Assembly: GCA_022837365.1 (NCBI GenBank)
Contig: JALHHV010000107.1
Coordinates: 1 to 7,780, forward strand
DNA: 7,780 nt
Direction of reading: 5' to 3'
From: Desulfovibrio sp.
GTDB lineage: Bacteria; Desulfobacterota; Desulfovibrionia; Desulfovibrionales; Desulfovibrionaceae
Position 1 is the first letter of the stretch. Every line of letters starts with the position of its first letter. The notes beneath the pieces were generated by a model, which did no database searches, was not told the origin of the DNA, and was given only the letters and a program-made list of their open reading frames with translations. The position numbers were made by a program, and so were the translations under genes. Positions 1-5,538 of the stretch are shown one piece after another.

Positions 1-86
1 TTCCCCTCTAGTGGGTGTCAACGCGGCACGTCCGCTCCGGCCGGGAGACGGCGGGGTGCGCCCGGCCAATCCGGGCGGCGGCGCGC

Positions 87-121
87 GCCTGTGCACCGGC
101 AGGCATAGCGCACGGTTTTTT
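87..121 (+). terminator. Possible weak intrinsic terminator
   Basis: A short stem can form (90-94 with 108-112, including one G-U pair, or alternatively 87-91 with 100-104). It is followed within a few bases by six T at 116-121, the longest T run in this part of the window. It would end a transcript entering on the plus strand from the left. The stem is short, so this is a weak call. Confidence 0.3.
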
Positions 122-136
122 CGTGGCGCGGCCCGC

Positions 137-160
137 AAGGGGGTGGGAAGGGGGTGGGAA
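137..160 (+). repeat. 11-bp tandem repeat, G-quadruplex-capable
   Basis: The unit AAGGGGGTGGG occurs at 137-147 and again at 148-158, with the next two bases continuing the pattern. The plus strand therefore has four G runs of 5, 3, 5 and 3 separated by loops of 1, 2 and 1 bases. That fits the usual rule for an intramolecular G-quadruplex. Function is unknown. Confidence 0.7.
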
Positions 161-293
161 GGCCGTCCGAAGGGTGCGTGGCCATGACGTGCGCCTGACG
201 TGCGCTCCCCGCCTGTCTGTCTGCTCGCCCGGCGCTCCCCATGACTCGTTTGTCCCATCCCGAACGCCTTCCCCACCCTGCCCGGCAACGCGA

Positions 294-324
294 AAGCCCC
301 CGCCACGGAATGCGGCGGGGGCTT
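294..324 (-). terminator. Probable topA rho-independent terminator
   Basis: This is a perfect 11-bp GC-rich stem (294-304 with 314-324) around a 9-base loop. Read on the minus strand, the stem ends in TTT and then continues TCGCG-like sequence, so the U tract is short. It lies about 115 bases beyond the in-frame topA stop and about 95 beyond the stop in the alternative frame, in the right orientation to end topA transcripts. It might work in both directions. Confidence 0.55.
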
Positions 325-366
325 GGGCTGACGGCATGTTCGGACGGCTTGCCCCATAAAGGGGTC

Positions 367-396
367 AAGGGGGCGCGGGGCAGCGCCCCGCTCCTT
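367..396. repeat. GC-rich inverted repeat just after topA
   Basis: A perfect 7-bp stem (375-381 with 385-391) closes a 3-base loop. It is flanked by complementary AAGG (367-370) and CCTT (393-396), which give a longer imperfect stem. It lies about 20 bases past the alternative-frame topA stop. It may be a first terminator or mRNA-stabilising hairpin, or a copy of a dispersed REP-like element. No T tract supports termination. Confidence 0.45.
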
Positions 397-416
397 CCCG
401 AAATCGCACCGGCGGG

Positions 417-499
417 CTATTCCTCGCCGCCGCCGTCCTCATCCAGGTCGCGGGAGTACTTGCAGTTCTTTTCCGGGCAGGCGATGTGGCGGCCAGTCC
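417..499 (-). pseudogene. Out-of-frame remnant of the topA fourth zinc ribbon
   Basis: On the minus strand, beginning at codon 494-492, a different frame reads GRHIACPEKNCKYSRDL, then an acidic/glycine end, and stops with TAG at 419-417. This is exactly what should follow the CPD of the fourth ribbon: it supplies the CPxxxC half of the Cys4 site and a hydrophilic end. Joining the frames requires two extra bases (for example GC after GACTG) or loss of one base near 491-498, and would give a protein of about 746 residues. The break is either a real mutation in this strain or a sequencing error in a GC-rich stretch. Confidence 0.8.
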
Positions 500-2655
500 G
501 GGCAGGGGCCGGGCACGGGCCAGTCCCACAGGGCGTAGTCGCACTTGGGGTAGGTGCTGCACGAGTAGAAGATCTTGCCGCGCTTGGAGCTTTTTTCCAC
601 CAGCACGCCGTCGCAGCCTTCGCGCGGGCAGGGCACGCCGGTGGAGAACGGCGCGGTGTACGTGCAGTCCGGGTACTTGGTGCAGGCGATGAACCGGCTG
701 CCGGTGCGCGCCTTCTTCAGCACCAGGTCGCTGCCGCATTGCGGACAGGTGCCCACCTTTTCCGGTTCCTCGCGCAGCTTCTGCTCGACCTGGATGTTGC
801 CCTTCTCGTCGCGGGTGAAGTTCTTGGTGTTGCGGCAGGCCGGGTAGCCGGAGCAGGCCAGGAAGGTGCCCGCCTTGCCGAACTTGATGACCATGGGCTT
901 GCCGCACAGTTCGCAGTCTATGCCGCTGGGCAGGCCGCCCTTCACGGTGTCCATGGCCTGGGCGGCGCGTTCCAGCACCGGGTTGAACCCGCCGGTGAAG
1001 TCTTCCAGCAGCTTCACCCAGTCCAGGTCGCCTTCGGCCACCTTGTCCAGCGAGCCTTCCATCTGCGCGGTGAAATCCACGTCCATCAGGGTGGTGAAGT
1101 GGCCGGTCAGCAGGTCGCAGACCACGGCCCCAAGGTCGGTGGGGGCGAAGTGCTTTTCCTCCAGCCGGGCGTAGTCGCGGTCGAGCAGGGTGGAGATGAT
1201 GGCCGCGTAGGTGGACGGGCGGCCGATGCCGCGCTCTTCCAGTTCGCGCACCAGCGAGGCTTCGGTGTAGCGCGCCGGGGGCTGGGTGAACTTCTGTTCC
1301 TTTTCCACGGACAGGGCTTGCAGTTCCTCGCCCACGGAAAGTTTGGGCAGGTCGCCCCCGGCCGTCTCTTCCCCTTCGGCCGCCGCGTCCTTCTGGGGCG
1401 ATGCGGCCAGAAAGCCGGGGAACAGCAGCCGTTCGCCCTTGGCGCGCCATTCGACGGGGCCGCAGACGATGGTCACCGTGGTGTCGTGGAAGCGCGCCGC
1501 CGCCATCTGCGAGGCCACGAAGCGCTGCCACACCAGCCGGTACAGCTGGTATTGGTCCGGCGGCAGCAGGTGGCGCACGGAATCGGGCGTCACGCCCACG
1601 TCCACGGGCCGGATGGCTTCGTGCGCGTCCTGCGCGCCGCCCTTGGTCTTGAACTGGCGGGCCTTGGCGGGCAGGTGGTCGCCCCCCCAGGTGGCGGCGA
1701 TGAACTCGCGCGCCGCGTCGCGCGCCTCGTCCGCGATGCGCACGGAGTCGGTACGCATGTAGGTGATCAGGGCCACGGTGCCCGCCTCGCCCAGTTCCAC
1801 GCCTTCGTACAGGCGCTGGGCGATGTTCATGGTGCGCTTGGCCGAATACCCCAGCCGCTGGCTGGCGGACTGCTGGAGCGTGGAGGTGATGAACGGCGGC
1901 TGCGGCTGGCGCTGGCGTTCCTTTTCGTCGATGCCGGTGACCACGAAGGGCTGGCCCTGCATGGCCGCTTCCACGGCGGCGGCGTCTTCCGCGCTGCCGA
2001 TGGCGGGCTTCTTGCCGTGCAGCTTGTGCAGGTCGGCCCGGAAGGGGGGCGGGGTGGCCCCGGCCAGGCGGGCGCGGAACAGCCAGTATTCCTCGGGGTT
2101 GAAGGCGCGGCGCTCGTTCTCGCGGTCCACGATCAGACGCAGGGCCACGGACTGCACGCGCCCGGCGGAGATGCCGCGCTTCACCTTCTTCCACAGCAGG
2201 GGGGAGAGCTTGTAGCCCACCAGCCGGTCGAGCACGCGGCGGGCCTGCTGGGCGTCGAACAGGTTGCGGTTCAGTTCGCGCGGGTTCTCCAGCGCTTCCT
2301 TCACCGCGCGGGCGGTGATCTCGTTGAACTGGATGCGCCGGATGTTGGTGTTCTTGTCGCGGATCAGTTCCGCCACGTGCCAGGCGATGGCCTCTCCCTC
2401 GCGGTCGGGGTCGGGCGCCAGGTACACGTTGTCGGCCTTGGCGGCGGCTTCCTTGAGGGCGGAAACCACCTTCTGCTTGCCGTCGATGACCTGGTAGCGG
2501 GGGGCAAAGCCGTTGGCCTCGTCGACGCCCAGTTCGCTGGTGGGCAGGTCGCGCACGTGGCCCACGCTGGCATGCACGGCGTAGTTGCCGCCAAGAAATT
2601 TCTTGATGGTCTTCACCTTGGCGGGGGATTCGACGATAATCAGGTCCTTGCCCAT
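439..2655 (-). CDS. topA: DNA topoisomerase I, C-terminus frameshifted
   Basis: Type IA topoisomerase that relaxes negatively supercoiled DNA through a 5'-phosphotyrosine intermediate. It is 738 residues to the first in-frame stop. The Toprim domain starts at once: VESPAK with catalytic Glu9, then DPDREGEA with Asp82, Asp84 and Glu86. The central gate domain has the active-site motif ITYMRTDS with Tyr299. Downstream are Cys4 zinc ribbons: Cys581/584/601/607, Cys637/640/658/664 and Cys676/681/699/705. A fourth begins at Cys718 (CPD), but the frame then departs into an unrelated tail (WPPHRLPG...) and stops. The start at 2655 is chosen because VESPAK sits at the family's usual N-terminal position and an AAAGGAA site (2661-2667) lies 5 bases upstream. 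An in-frame ATG at 2769 would add 38 residues unlike the family. The catalytic part is intact, so some activity is likely even if the shift is real. Confidence 0.95.
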   Translation of the reverse strand: MGKDLIIVESPAKVKTIKKFLGGNYAVHASVGHVRDLPTSELGVDEANGFAPRYQVIDGKQKVVSALKEAAAKADNVYLAPDPDREGEAIAWHVAELIRDKNTNIRRIQFNEITARAVKEALENPRELNRNLFDAQQARRVLDRLVGYKLSPLLWKKVKRGISAGRVQSVALRLIVDRENERRAFNPEEYWLFRARLAGATPPPFRADLHKLHGKKPAIGSAEDAAAVEAAMQGQPFVVTGIDEKERQRQPQPPFITSTLQQSASQRLGYSAKRTMNIAQRLYEGVELGEAGTVALITYMRTDSVRIADEARDAAREFIAATWGGDHLPAKARQFKTKGGAQDAHEAIRPVDVGVTPDSVRHLLPPDQYQLYRLVWQRFVASQMAAARFHDTTVTIVCGPVEWRAKGERLLFPGFLAASPQKDAAAEGEETAGGDLPKLSVGEELQALSVEKEQKFTQPPARYTEASLVRELEERGIGRPSTYAAIISTLLDRDYARLEEKHFAPTDLGAVVCDLLTGHFTTLMDVDFTAQMEGSLDKVAEGDLDWVKLLEDFTGGFNPVLERAAQAMDTVKGGLPSGIDCELCGKPMVIKFGKAGTFLACSGYPACRNTKNFTRDEKGNIQVEQKLREEPEKVGTCPQCGSDLVLKKARTGSRFIACTKYPDCTYTAPFSTGVPCPREGCDGVLVEKSSKRGKIFYSCSTYPKCDYALWDWPVPGPCPDWPPHRLPGKELQVLPRPG

Positions 2656-2660
2656 GACTG

Positions 2661-2667
2661 TTCCTTT
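2661..2667 (-). promoter_or_regulatory. topA ribosome binding site
   Basis: Read on the minus strand this is AAAGGAA, 5 bases before the ATG at 2655. It decides the start codon in favour of the one that puts VESPAK at residues 8-13. Confidence 0.7.
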
Positions 2668-2695
2668 CCGGGAAAATACGCTATTGGGGGCGCGT

Positions 2696-2726
2696 TTCCG
2701 GCAGGGAGCCGGATGCCCCGCCGGAA
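2696..2726. repeat. Hairpin in the topA leader
   Basis: TTCCGGC at 2696-2702 pairs perfectly with 2720-2726. After a one-base bulge, GGG (2704-2706) can pair with CCC (2717-2719). If topA starts at the promoter proposed upstream, this lies inside its roughly 95-base leader and could affect mRNA stability or translation. The role is not known. Confidence 0.4.
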
Positions 2727-2757
2727 GGAGGCCGCGTTCGGCCCCGTCAGGTAGGGG

Positions 2758-2785
2758 AAAATACGGCAAACGACGATTCCGTCAA
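2758..2785 (-). promoter_or_regulatory. Putative sigma-70 promoter of topA
   Basis: Read on the minus strand: TTGACG (2785-2780) as the -35, a 16-base spacer, then TATTTT (2763-2758) as the -10. Five of six -35 bases and four of six -10 bases match consensus. Transcription would begin near 2751, giving a leader of about 95 bases. The -10 lies inside an 11-bp sequence (2755-2765) that is repeated exactly at 2670-2680. Confidence 0.5.
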
Positions 2786-2839
2786 GCCGCGCGGCATGGC
2801 GCCGGGGCGGCGGACGGCGGGTCCACGGGGTGGAACCAC

Positions 2840-3778
2840 ATGCAATCGTTGGTCAATGGTGATGCAATGAACGGAACCGCAATGAACGGGGTCGCGGGCG
2901 CGGCGGCGCGCCGCACGCGCGGGACGGCCCGGCTGCTGGTCCTCGTGCTGTGCGCGCTGCTGCTGGGCCTGGCCGGATGCGCCAAGGCCCCCTACACCGG
3001 GCGCAGCCAGTTGATCATGTATTCCGAGGCGGACGAGGCCAAAATGGGCCTTGCCGCCATGCAGCAGGTGCTGAAGAAGGAGAAGGAGGTCACCGGCACG
3101 CCCGAATCCGCCCGCGTGGAGCGGGTGGGCCGCCGCATCGCCGCCGTGGCCGAGCGCCCCCAGTACCGCTGGGAATTCCACACCATAGAGAAGGACGTGG
3201 TGAACGCCTTCTGCCTGCCCGGCGGCAAGGTGGCCGTGTACACCGGCCTCTTGGACATCGCCGACACCGACGCCGAACTGGCCGCCGTCATGGGGCACGA
3301 GGTGGCCCACGCCCTGGCCCGGCACAGCAACGAGAAGATGAGCCGGGCGCGCATGGTGCAGGTGGGCCAGCTGGCGACCATGGTGGGCGTGGCCGCGGCC
3401 AGCGGTTCGTCGCAGGCGGCCCAGGCCGTGGGCGACAGCTACGCCGGGGCCATGAACATGGCCGTCATGCTGCCCAACAGCCGCGAGATGGAATACGAGG
3501 CCGACCACATCGGCCTGCTGCTCATGGCCAAGGCCGGGTACGACCCTCACGCGGCCATCACCTTCTGGCAGAAGATGCTCAAGCAGGCGGGCGGGGGCCG
3601 CAAGTCGGACTTCACGTCCACCCACCCCACCGAGGCCAAGCGCATCGACGCGCTGAAGGCCATGCTGCCCGAAGCCCTGCGCTACTACCGCCCGCGCGAC
3701 GACGGGGGAGGCAAGACCTCCGGGTCCGGCGGCGCATCGGGCGGCGCATCGGGCGGCGCGGTCCCGGCCGGAAAGTAG
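2840..3778 (+). CDS. M48-family zinc metalloprotease, predicted lipoprotein
   Basis: Envelope protease of 312 residues. The N-terminus has Arg residues (24, 25, 27, 31), a Leu/Val core (32-44) and a lipobox LAGC with Cys47; Ala at +2 would favour outer-membrane sorting in a Gram-negative. The catalytic zinc motif is HEVAH (His153, Glu154, His157). The likely third ligand is Glu218 in the ExxxD motif EYEAD. The family's NAFCLPGG (122-129) and a THP histidine (His262), comparable to the switch His of BepA, are also present. The pattern resembles BepA/LoiP-type periplasmic M48 enzymes that act on misfolded outer-membrane proteins, but no TPR domain follows; the protein ends in a Gly/Ser-rich tail. 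Start codons at 2840, 2867 and 2882 are all in frame; 2840 is chosen for GGGGTGGA five bases upstream, while 2882 would give a more usual 33-residue signal peptide. It is divergent from topA. Confidence 0.9.
   Translation: MQSLVNGDAMNGTAMNGVAGAAARRTRGTARLLVLVLCALLLGLAGCAKAPYTGRSQLIMYSEADEAKMGLAAMQQVLKKEKEVTGTPESARVERVGRRIAAVAERPQYRWEFHTIEKDVVNAFCLPGGKVAVYTGLLDIADTDAELAAVMGHEVAHALARHSNEKMSRARMVQVGQLATMVGVAAASGSSQAAQAVGDSYAGAMNMAVMLPNSREMEYEADHIGLLLMAKAGYDPHAAITFWQKMLKQAGGGRKSDFTSTHPTEAKRIDALKAMLPEALRYYRPRDDGGGKTSGSGGASGGASGGAVPAGK
2864..2889 (+). repeat. Direct repeat around alternative start codons
   Basis: GCAATGAACGG occurs at 2864-2874 and 2879-2889, with a period of 15 bases. In frame it encodes MNGTA then MNGVA, so it duplicates an in-frame ATG at the front of the M48 protease gene. 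It makes the true start ambiguous. Confidence 0.7.
3728..3760 (+). repeat. 12-bp tandem repeat in the M48 gene tail
   Basis: GGCGGCGCATCG is present twice in tandem (3728-3739, 3740-3751), followed by a partial third copy to 3759. In frame it encodes GGAS, GGAS, GGAV in the glycine-rich C-terminal tail. It probably forms a flexible tail that can vary in length by slippage. Confidence 0.7.
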
Positions 3779-3809
3779 CCCGCCGCTGGCGGCCGCTGTC
3801 CCGCCCGTC

Positions 3810-3826
3810 GGCCGCTTGACGCGGCC
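3810..3826 (+). terminator. Small hairpin after the M48 gene
   Basis: GGCCGC (3810-3815) pairs perfectly with 3821-3826 around a 5-base loop, 32 bases after the M48 stop. No T tract follows, only a C-rich stretch, so this is at best a weak or rho-assisted terminator. Confidence 0.3.
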
Positions 3827-3845
3827 CCCGCCCCCGCCCGGCCCC
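3825..3845 (-). other. C-rich tract, G-quadruplex-capable on the minus strand
   Basis: C runs of 5, 5, 3 and 4 are separated by 1, 1 and 2 bases. The minus strand therefore fits the four-G-run quadruplex rule. It lies between the M48 stop and the sigma-54 promoter. Confidence 0.5.
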
Positions 3846-3897
3846 GCGCCATCCGCCCCGCCCGCAACCTGCCGTCATGCAACGCAGAGTGCACACG

Positions 3898-3914
3898 CTG
3901 GCATTCCCCTTGCT
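3898..3914 (+). promoter_or_regulatory. Sigma-54 (RpoN) -24/-12 promoter
   Basis: CTGGCATTCCCCTTGCT matches the RpoN consensus (TGGCAC, N5, TTGC) at all but one position. GG at 3900-3901 and GC at 3912-3913 have exactly the required 10-base spacing. Transcription would start near 3925, about 40 bases before the ATG at 3965. RpoN promoters need an AAA+ enhancer-binding activator; I could not identify an activator site upstream. The invariant spacing, orientation and distance to the next gene make this a good call. Confidence 0.8.
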
Positions 3915-3924
3915 TTGCCCTTCC

Positions 3925-3951
3925 CGCCGCCACTCCGTTTTCACGGCGGCG
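3925..3951 (+). other. 5' leader hairpin next to the ribosome binding site
   Basis: CGCCGCC (3925-3931) pairs perfectly with 3945-3951 around a 13-base loop. The stem begins about where the sigma-54 transcript should start and ends at the first base of the GAGGAGG site (3951-3957). It could protect the 5' end or modulate access to the ribosome binding site. Confidence 0.5.
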
Positions 3952-3957
3952 AGGAGG
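3951..3957 (+). promoter_or_regulatory. Strong ribosome binding site GAGGAGG
   Basis: It lies 7 bases before the ATG at 3965. It rules out the in-frame TTG at 3959, which is only one base away, and so fixes the start of the muramidase-like gene. Confidence 0.8.
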
Positions 3958-3964
3958 ATTGCGC

Positions 3965-5293
3965 ATGGCCTACGGTAAAAGCATGTCCATGGACGCCCTG
4001 CAAACGCTGGTCGAAGGGCGGCCCACCGAAGGAGCCCGGCGCGCCGGAGCCGCCCCCAGGGCGGGCCAGCGGGCCGCCGCCGATCCGCGTTTCGCCGCGC
4101 TGCTCGCCAAGGGCGGCGCGGGGGTGGGCACATCGCCCCTTGCGGGCATCCTCACCGGCGGCGCGGGCGGCGGGGCCGGTTCCTCGCCGCAACTGGCCGC
4201 GCTGCCCGGACTGACGGCAGCCGGCGGCGACGCCGAAAGCGCCCTGGCCGCCGACGAGCGCGCCTCGCGCGCGGCCATGGACATCGTCAATTCCCGGGCG
4301 CTGGCCACCCTGGCCAAGGTCATGGAAGGGGGCGCGGGCGGGCTCGATTCGCTGCGCGGGGCCATGACCTCGCGCAACCTGATGGCCCTTTCCGGCAACC
4401 TGGACATGGCGGCTTCGGCCATGGGGGGCGGAGCGCCCACGGTCGCCGCCGCAGGCGGGCCGGGACGCGGCGGCGGGCAGCCGGGCGCGGGCAAGGCCGC
4501 GCGGCGGGAGCGGCCCGATCGGCCCGATCGGGCGGACAAATCCGGCCGCCGCGACGCGGCAGGCGCATCCGGTGACGACCTGGGCGGCCTTTCCGCGCAG
4601 TTCGAGTCGGGCGAGGAGGGCATCGCCGCCATCGGCTACGACCGGCACGGCGGCACCTCGTACGGCAAGTACCAGATTTCGTCGCGGGCCGGGACCATGG
4701 ACCGCTTCCTCGACTTCGCGCGACAGGCCGCGCCGGACATCGCCTCGCGCCTGGAGGCGGCCGGACCCGCCAACACCGGCGGCAAGAGCGGCGAAATGCC
4801 CCGGGTGTGGCGCGAAATCGCCCAGGAAGACCCGGCCCGGTTCGAGGCGTTGCAGGAACGGTTCATCCATGAAAGCCACTACGCGCCCGCGTTGCAGGCC
4901 GTGAGCCGGGCGGCGGGGCTGGACAAGGGGGCGCTGTCGCCCGCGCTGCGCGAAGTGCTGTGGAGCACCGCCGTGCAGCACGGCCCGGCCGGGGCCACCC
5001 GCATCTTCGCCCGCGCGCTGGACAACATCGCCGGGCAGCCCAATGGCCAGCCCAATGGTCAGCCCGAGGTTCAGCCCAATGGTCAGACTGACGGGCGGGC
5101 CGGGGCCGCCGTGCAGGCGGGCACCGCCAAAGCGGGCCGCAACTTCGAGAAGCAGCTCATCCGCGAGGTGTACGCGGTGCGCTCCGGCCAGTTCGGCTCC
5201 TCGTCCGAGCGGGTGCAGGCCGCCGTGCAGAACCGCCTGGACCGCGAGATGAAGCTGGCCCTGGCCATGACCGACGGCAAGAACCGCGCGTAG
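3965..5293 (+). CDS. Putative muramidase, VgrG-3 C-terminal-like domain
   Basis: A 442-residue protein with no signal peptide or membrane segment. Residues 1-205 are Ala/Gly-rich with a charged linker (RERPDRPDRADK, 181-192) and I do not recognise them. Residues about 207-350 look like a lysozyme-fold domain: FESGEEG with candidate catalytic Glu214, then GYDRHGGTSYGKYQISS (Asp226, 224-240), a GTMDRFLDF helix, and EVLWSTAVQHGP (330-341). This resembles from memory the muramidase domain at the end of type VI spike VgrG-3 and related phage or secretion proteins; the match needs a profile search. The domain seems to resume at 393-432 (FEKQLIREVYAVRSG...) after an inserted Gln-Pro-Asn repeat. The gene has its own sigma-54 promoter and terminator, so it is probably a single-gene unit. 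Without a signal peptide, cell-wall access would need a dedicated export route (flagellar, type VI or phage-like) or lysis. A flagellar or chemotaxis-linked role is a guess based on sigma-54 only. Confidence 0.7.
   Translation: MAYGKSMSMDALQTLVEGRPTEGARRAGAAPRAGQRAAADPRFAALLAKGGAGVGTSPLAGILTGGAGGGAGSSPQLAALPGLTAAGGDAESALAADERASRAAMDIVNSRALATLAKVMEGGAGGLDSLRGAMTSRNLMALSGNLDMAASAMGGGAPTVAAAGGPGRGGGQPGAGKAARRERPDRPDRADKSGRRDAAGASGDDLGGLSAQFESGEEGIAAIGYDRHGGTSYGKYQISSRAGTMDRFLDFARQAAPDIASRLEAAGPANTGGKSGEMPRVWREIAQEDPARFEALQERFIHESHYAPALQAVSRAAGLDKGALSPALREVLWSTAVQHGPAGATRIFARALDNIAGQPNGQPNGQPEVQPNGQTDGRAGAAVQAGTAKAGRNFEKQLIREVYAVRSGQFGSSSERVQAAVQNRLDREMKLALAMTDGKNRA
4511..4533 (+). repeat. 9-bp tandem repeat in the muramidase linker
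   Basis: CGGCCCGAT occurs at 4511-4519 and 4520-4528. The second copy runs into the 12-bp palindrome GCCCGATCGGGC (4522-4533). In frame it encodes the charged RPDRPDRAD linker before the catalytic domain. Confidence 0.6.
5033..5092 (+). repeat. Five 12-bp tandem repeats encoding (G/V)QPN
   Basis: Five degenerate 12-bp units based on GGTCAGCCCAAT encode GQPN, GQPN, GQPE, VQPN and GQTD (residues 357-376). AAT and GGT codons are otherwise uncommon in this GC-rich gene, which points to recent spread by slippage. The tract falls between two parts that look like one domain. Confidence 0.85.
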
Positions 5294-5397
5294 GCGCGCC
5301 CCTTCCGGTTCGCCGGACGGCAGGGATTGCCCGGCGGGCGCGTCGGTCTTTTGGCGCGCCCGGCGTCGTCGTTTCGGCATCCATGTCCGCACCATTT

Positions 5398-5430
5398 TCC
5401 CGGCTTGTCCGCATCAGGAACAGGCCGGGA
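5398..5430 (+). terminator. Rho-independent terminator of the muramidase gene
   Basis: A long stem (5398-5410 with 5417-5430, one G-T pair and one bulged A) closes a 6-base loop and is followed by TTTCCGCGTTTT. It lies 105 bases past the muramidase-like stop. The T-rich side is downstream on the plus strand, so it ends the plus-strand transcript and insulates the metal ATPase promoter. Confidence 0.6.
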
Positions 5431-5509
5431 TTTCCGCGTTTTCCGCGTCTCCATGCCCTGGGGGCGGGGGTTCCGCCATGTTTTCGGCAGCTCCGGCCTC
5501 GCCGGGCGG

Positions 5510-5538
5510 TTGACACCGGGGAGCCTGCCGCATACTCT
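5510..5538 (+). promoter_or_regulatory. Putative sigma-70 promoter of the metal ATPase
   Basis: A perfect -35 TTGACA (5510-5515) is followed by TACTCT (5533-5538) at 17 bases or CATACT (5531-5536) at 15 bases. The -10 is weak. Transcription would start near 5545, inside the large palindrome, so a protein bound there would block RNA polymerase. Confidence 0.55.

Larger units (their letters stand above)
1..416. other. Non-coding region left of topA
   Basis: I see no credible gene here. Open frames exist on both strands, but their translations are Arg/Pro/Ala-rich, show no family motif and have no ribosome binding site. The region carries an inverted repeat at 39-45/61-67, a possible weak terminator ending in six T (116-121), an 11-bp tandem G-rich repeat (137-160), a 10-bp direct repeat at 185-194 and 196-205, and two strong hairpins (294-324 and 367-396) downstream of topA. 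A gene on the plus strand may end just left of the window, but only a few bases are available to judge. Confidence 0.6.

Noticed and set aside
15..368. Small genes in the left non-coding region on either strand
   Set aside because: No ribosome binding site and Arg/Pro/Ala-rich translations; all frames there look alike. The hairpins explain the region better.
241..2754. Very long open frame (about 837 residues) on the plus strand, antisense to topA
   Set aside because: It is the mirror of topA in GC-rich DNA with few stops. The translation is His/Gly/Val-rich without any family motif, while the minus strand gives an unmistakable topoisomerase I.
2585..2839. N-terminal extension of the M48 protease back to 2585
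   Set aside because: It would overlap the topA start and promoter and put about 85 unrelated residues in front of a clear signal peptide and lipobox.
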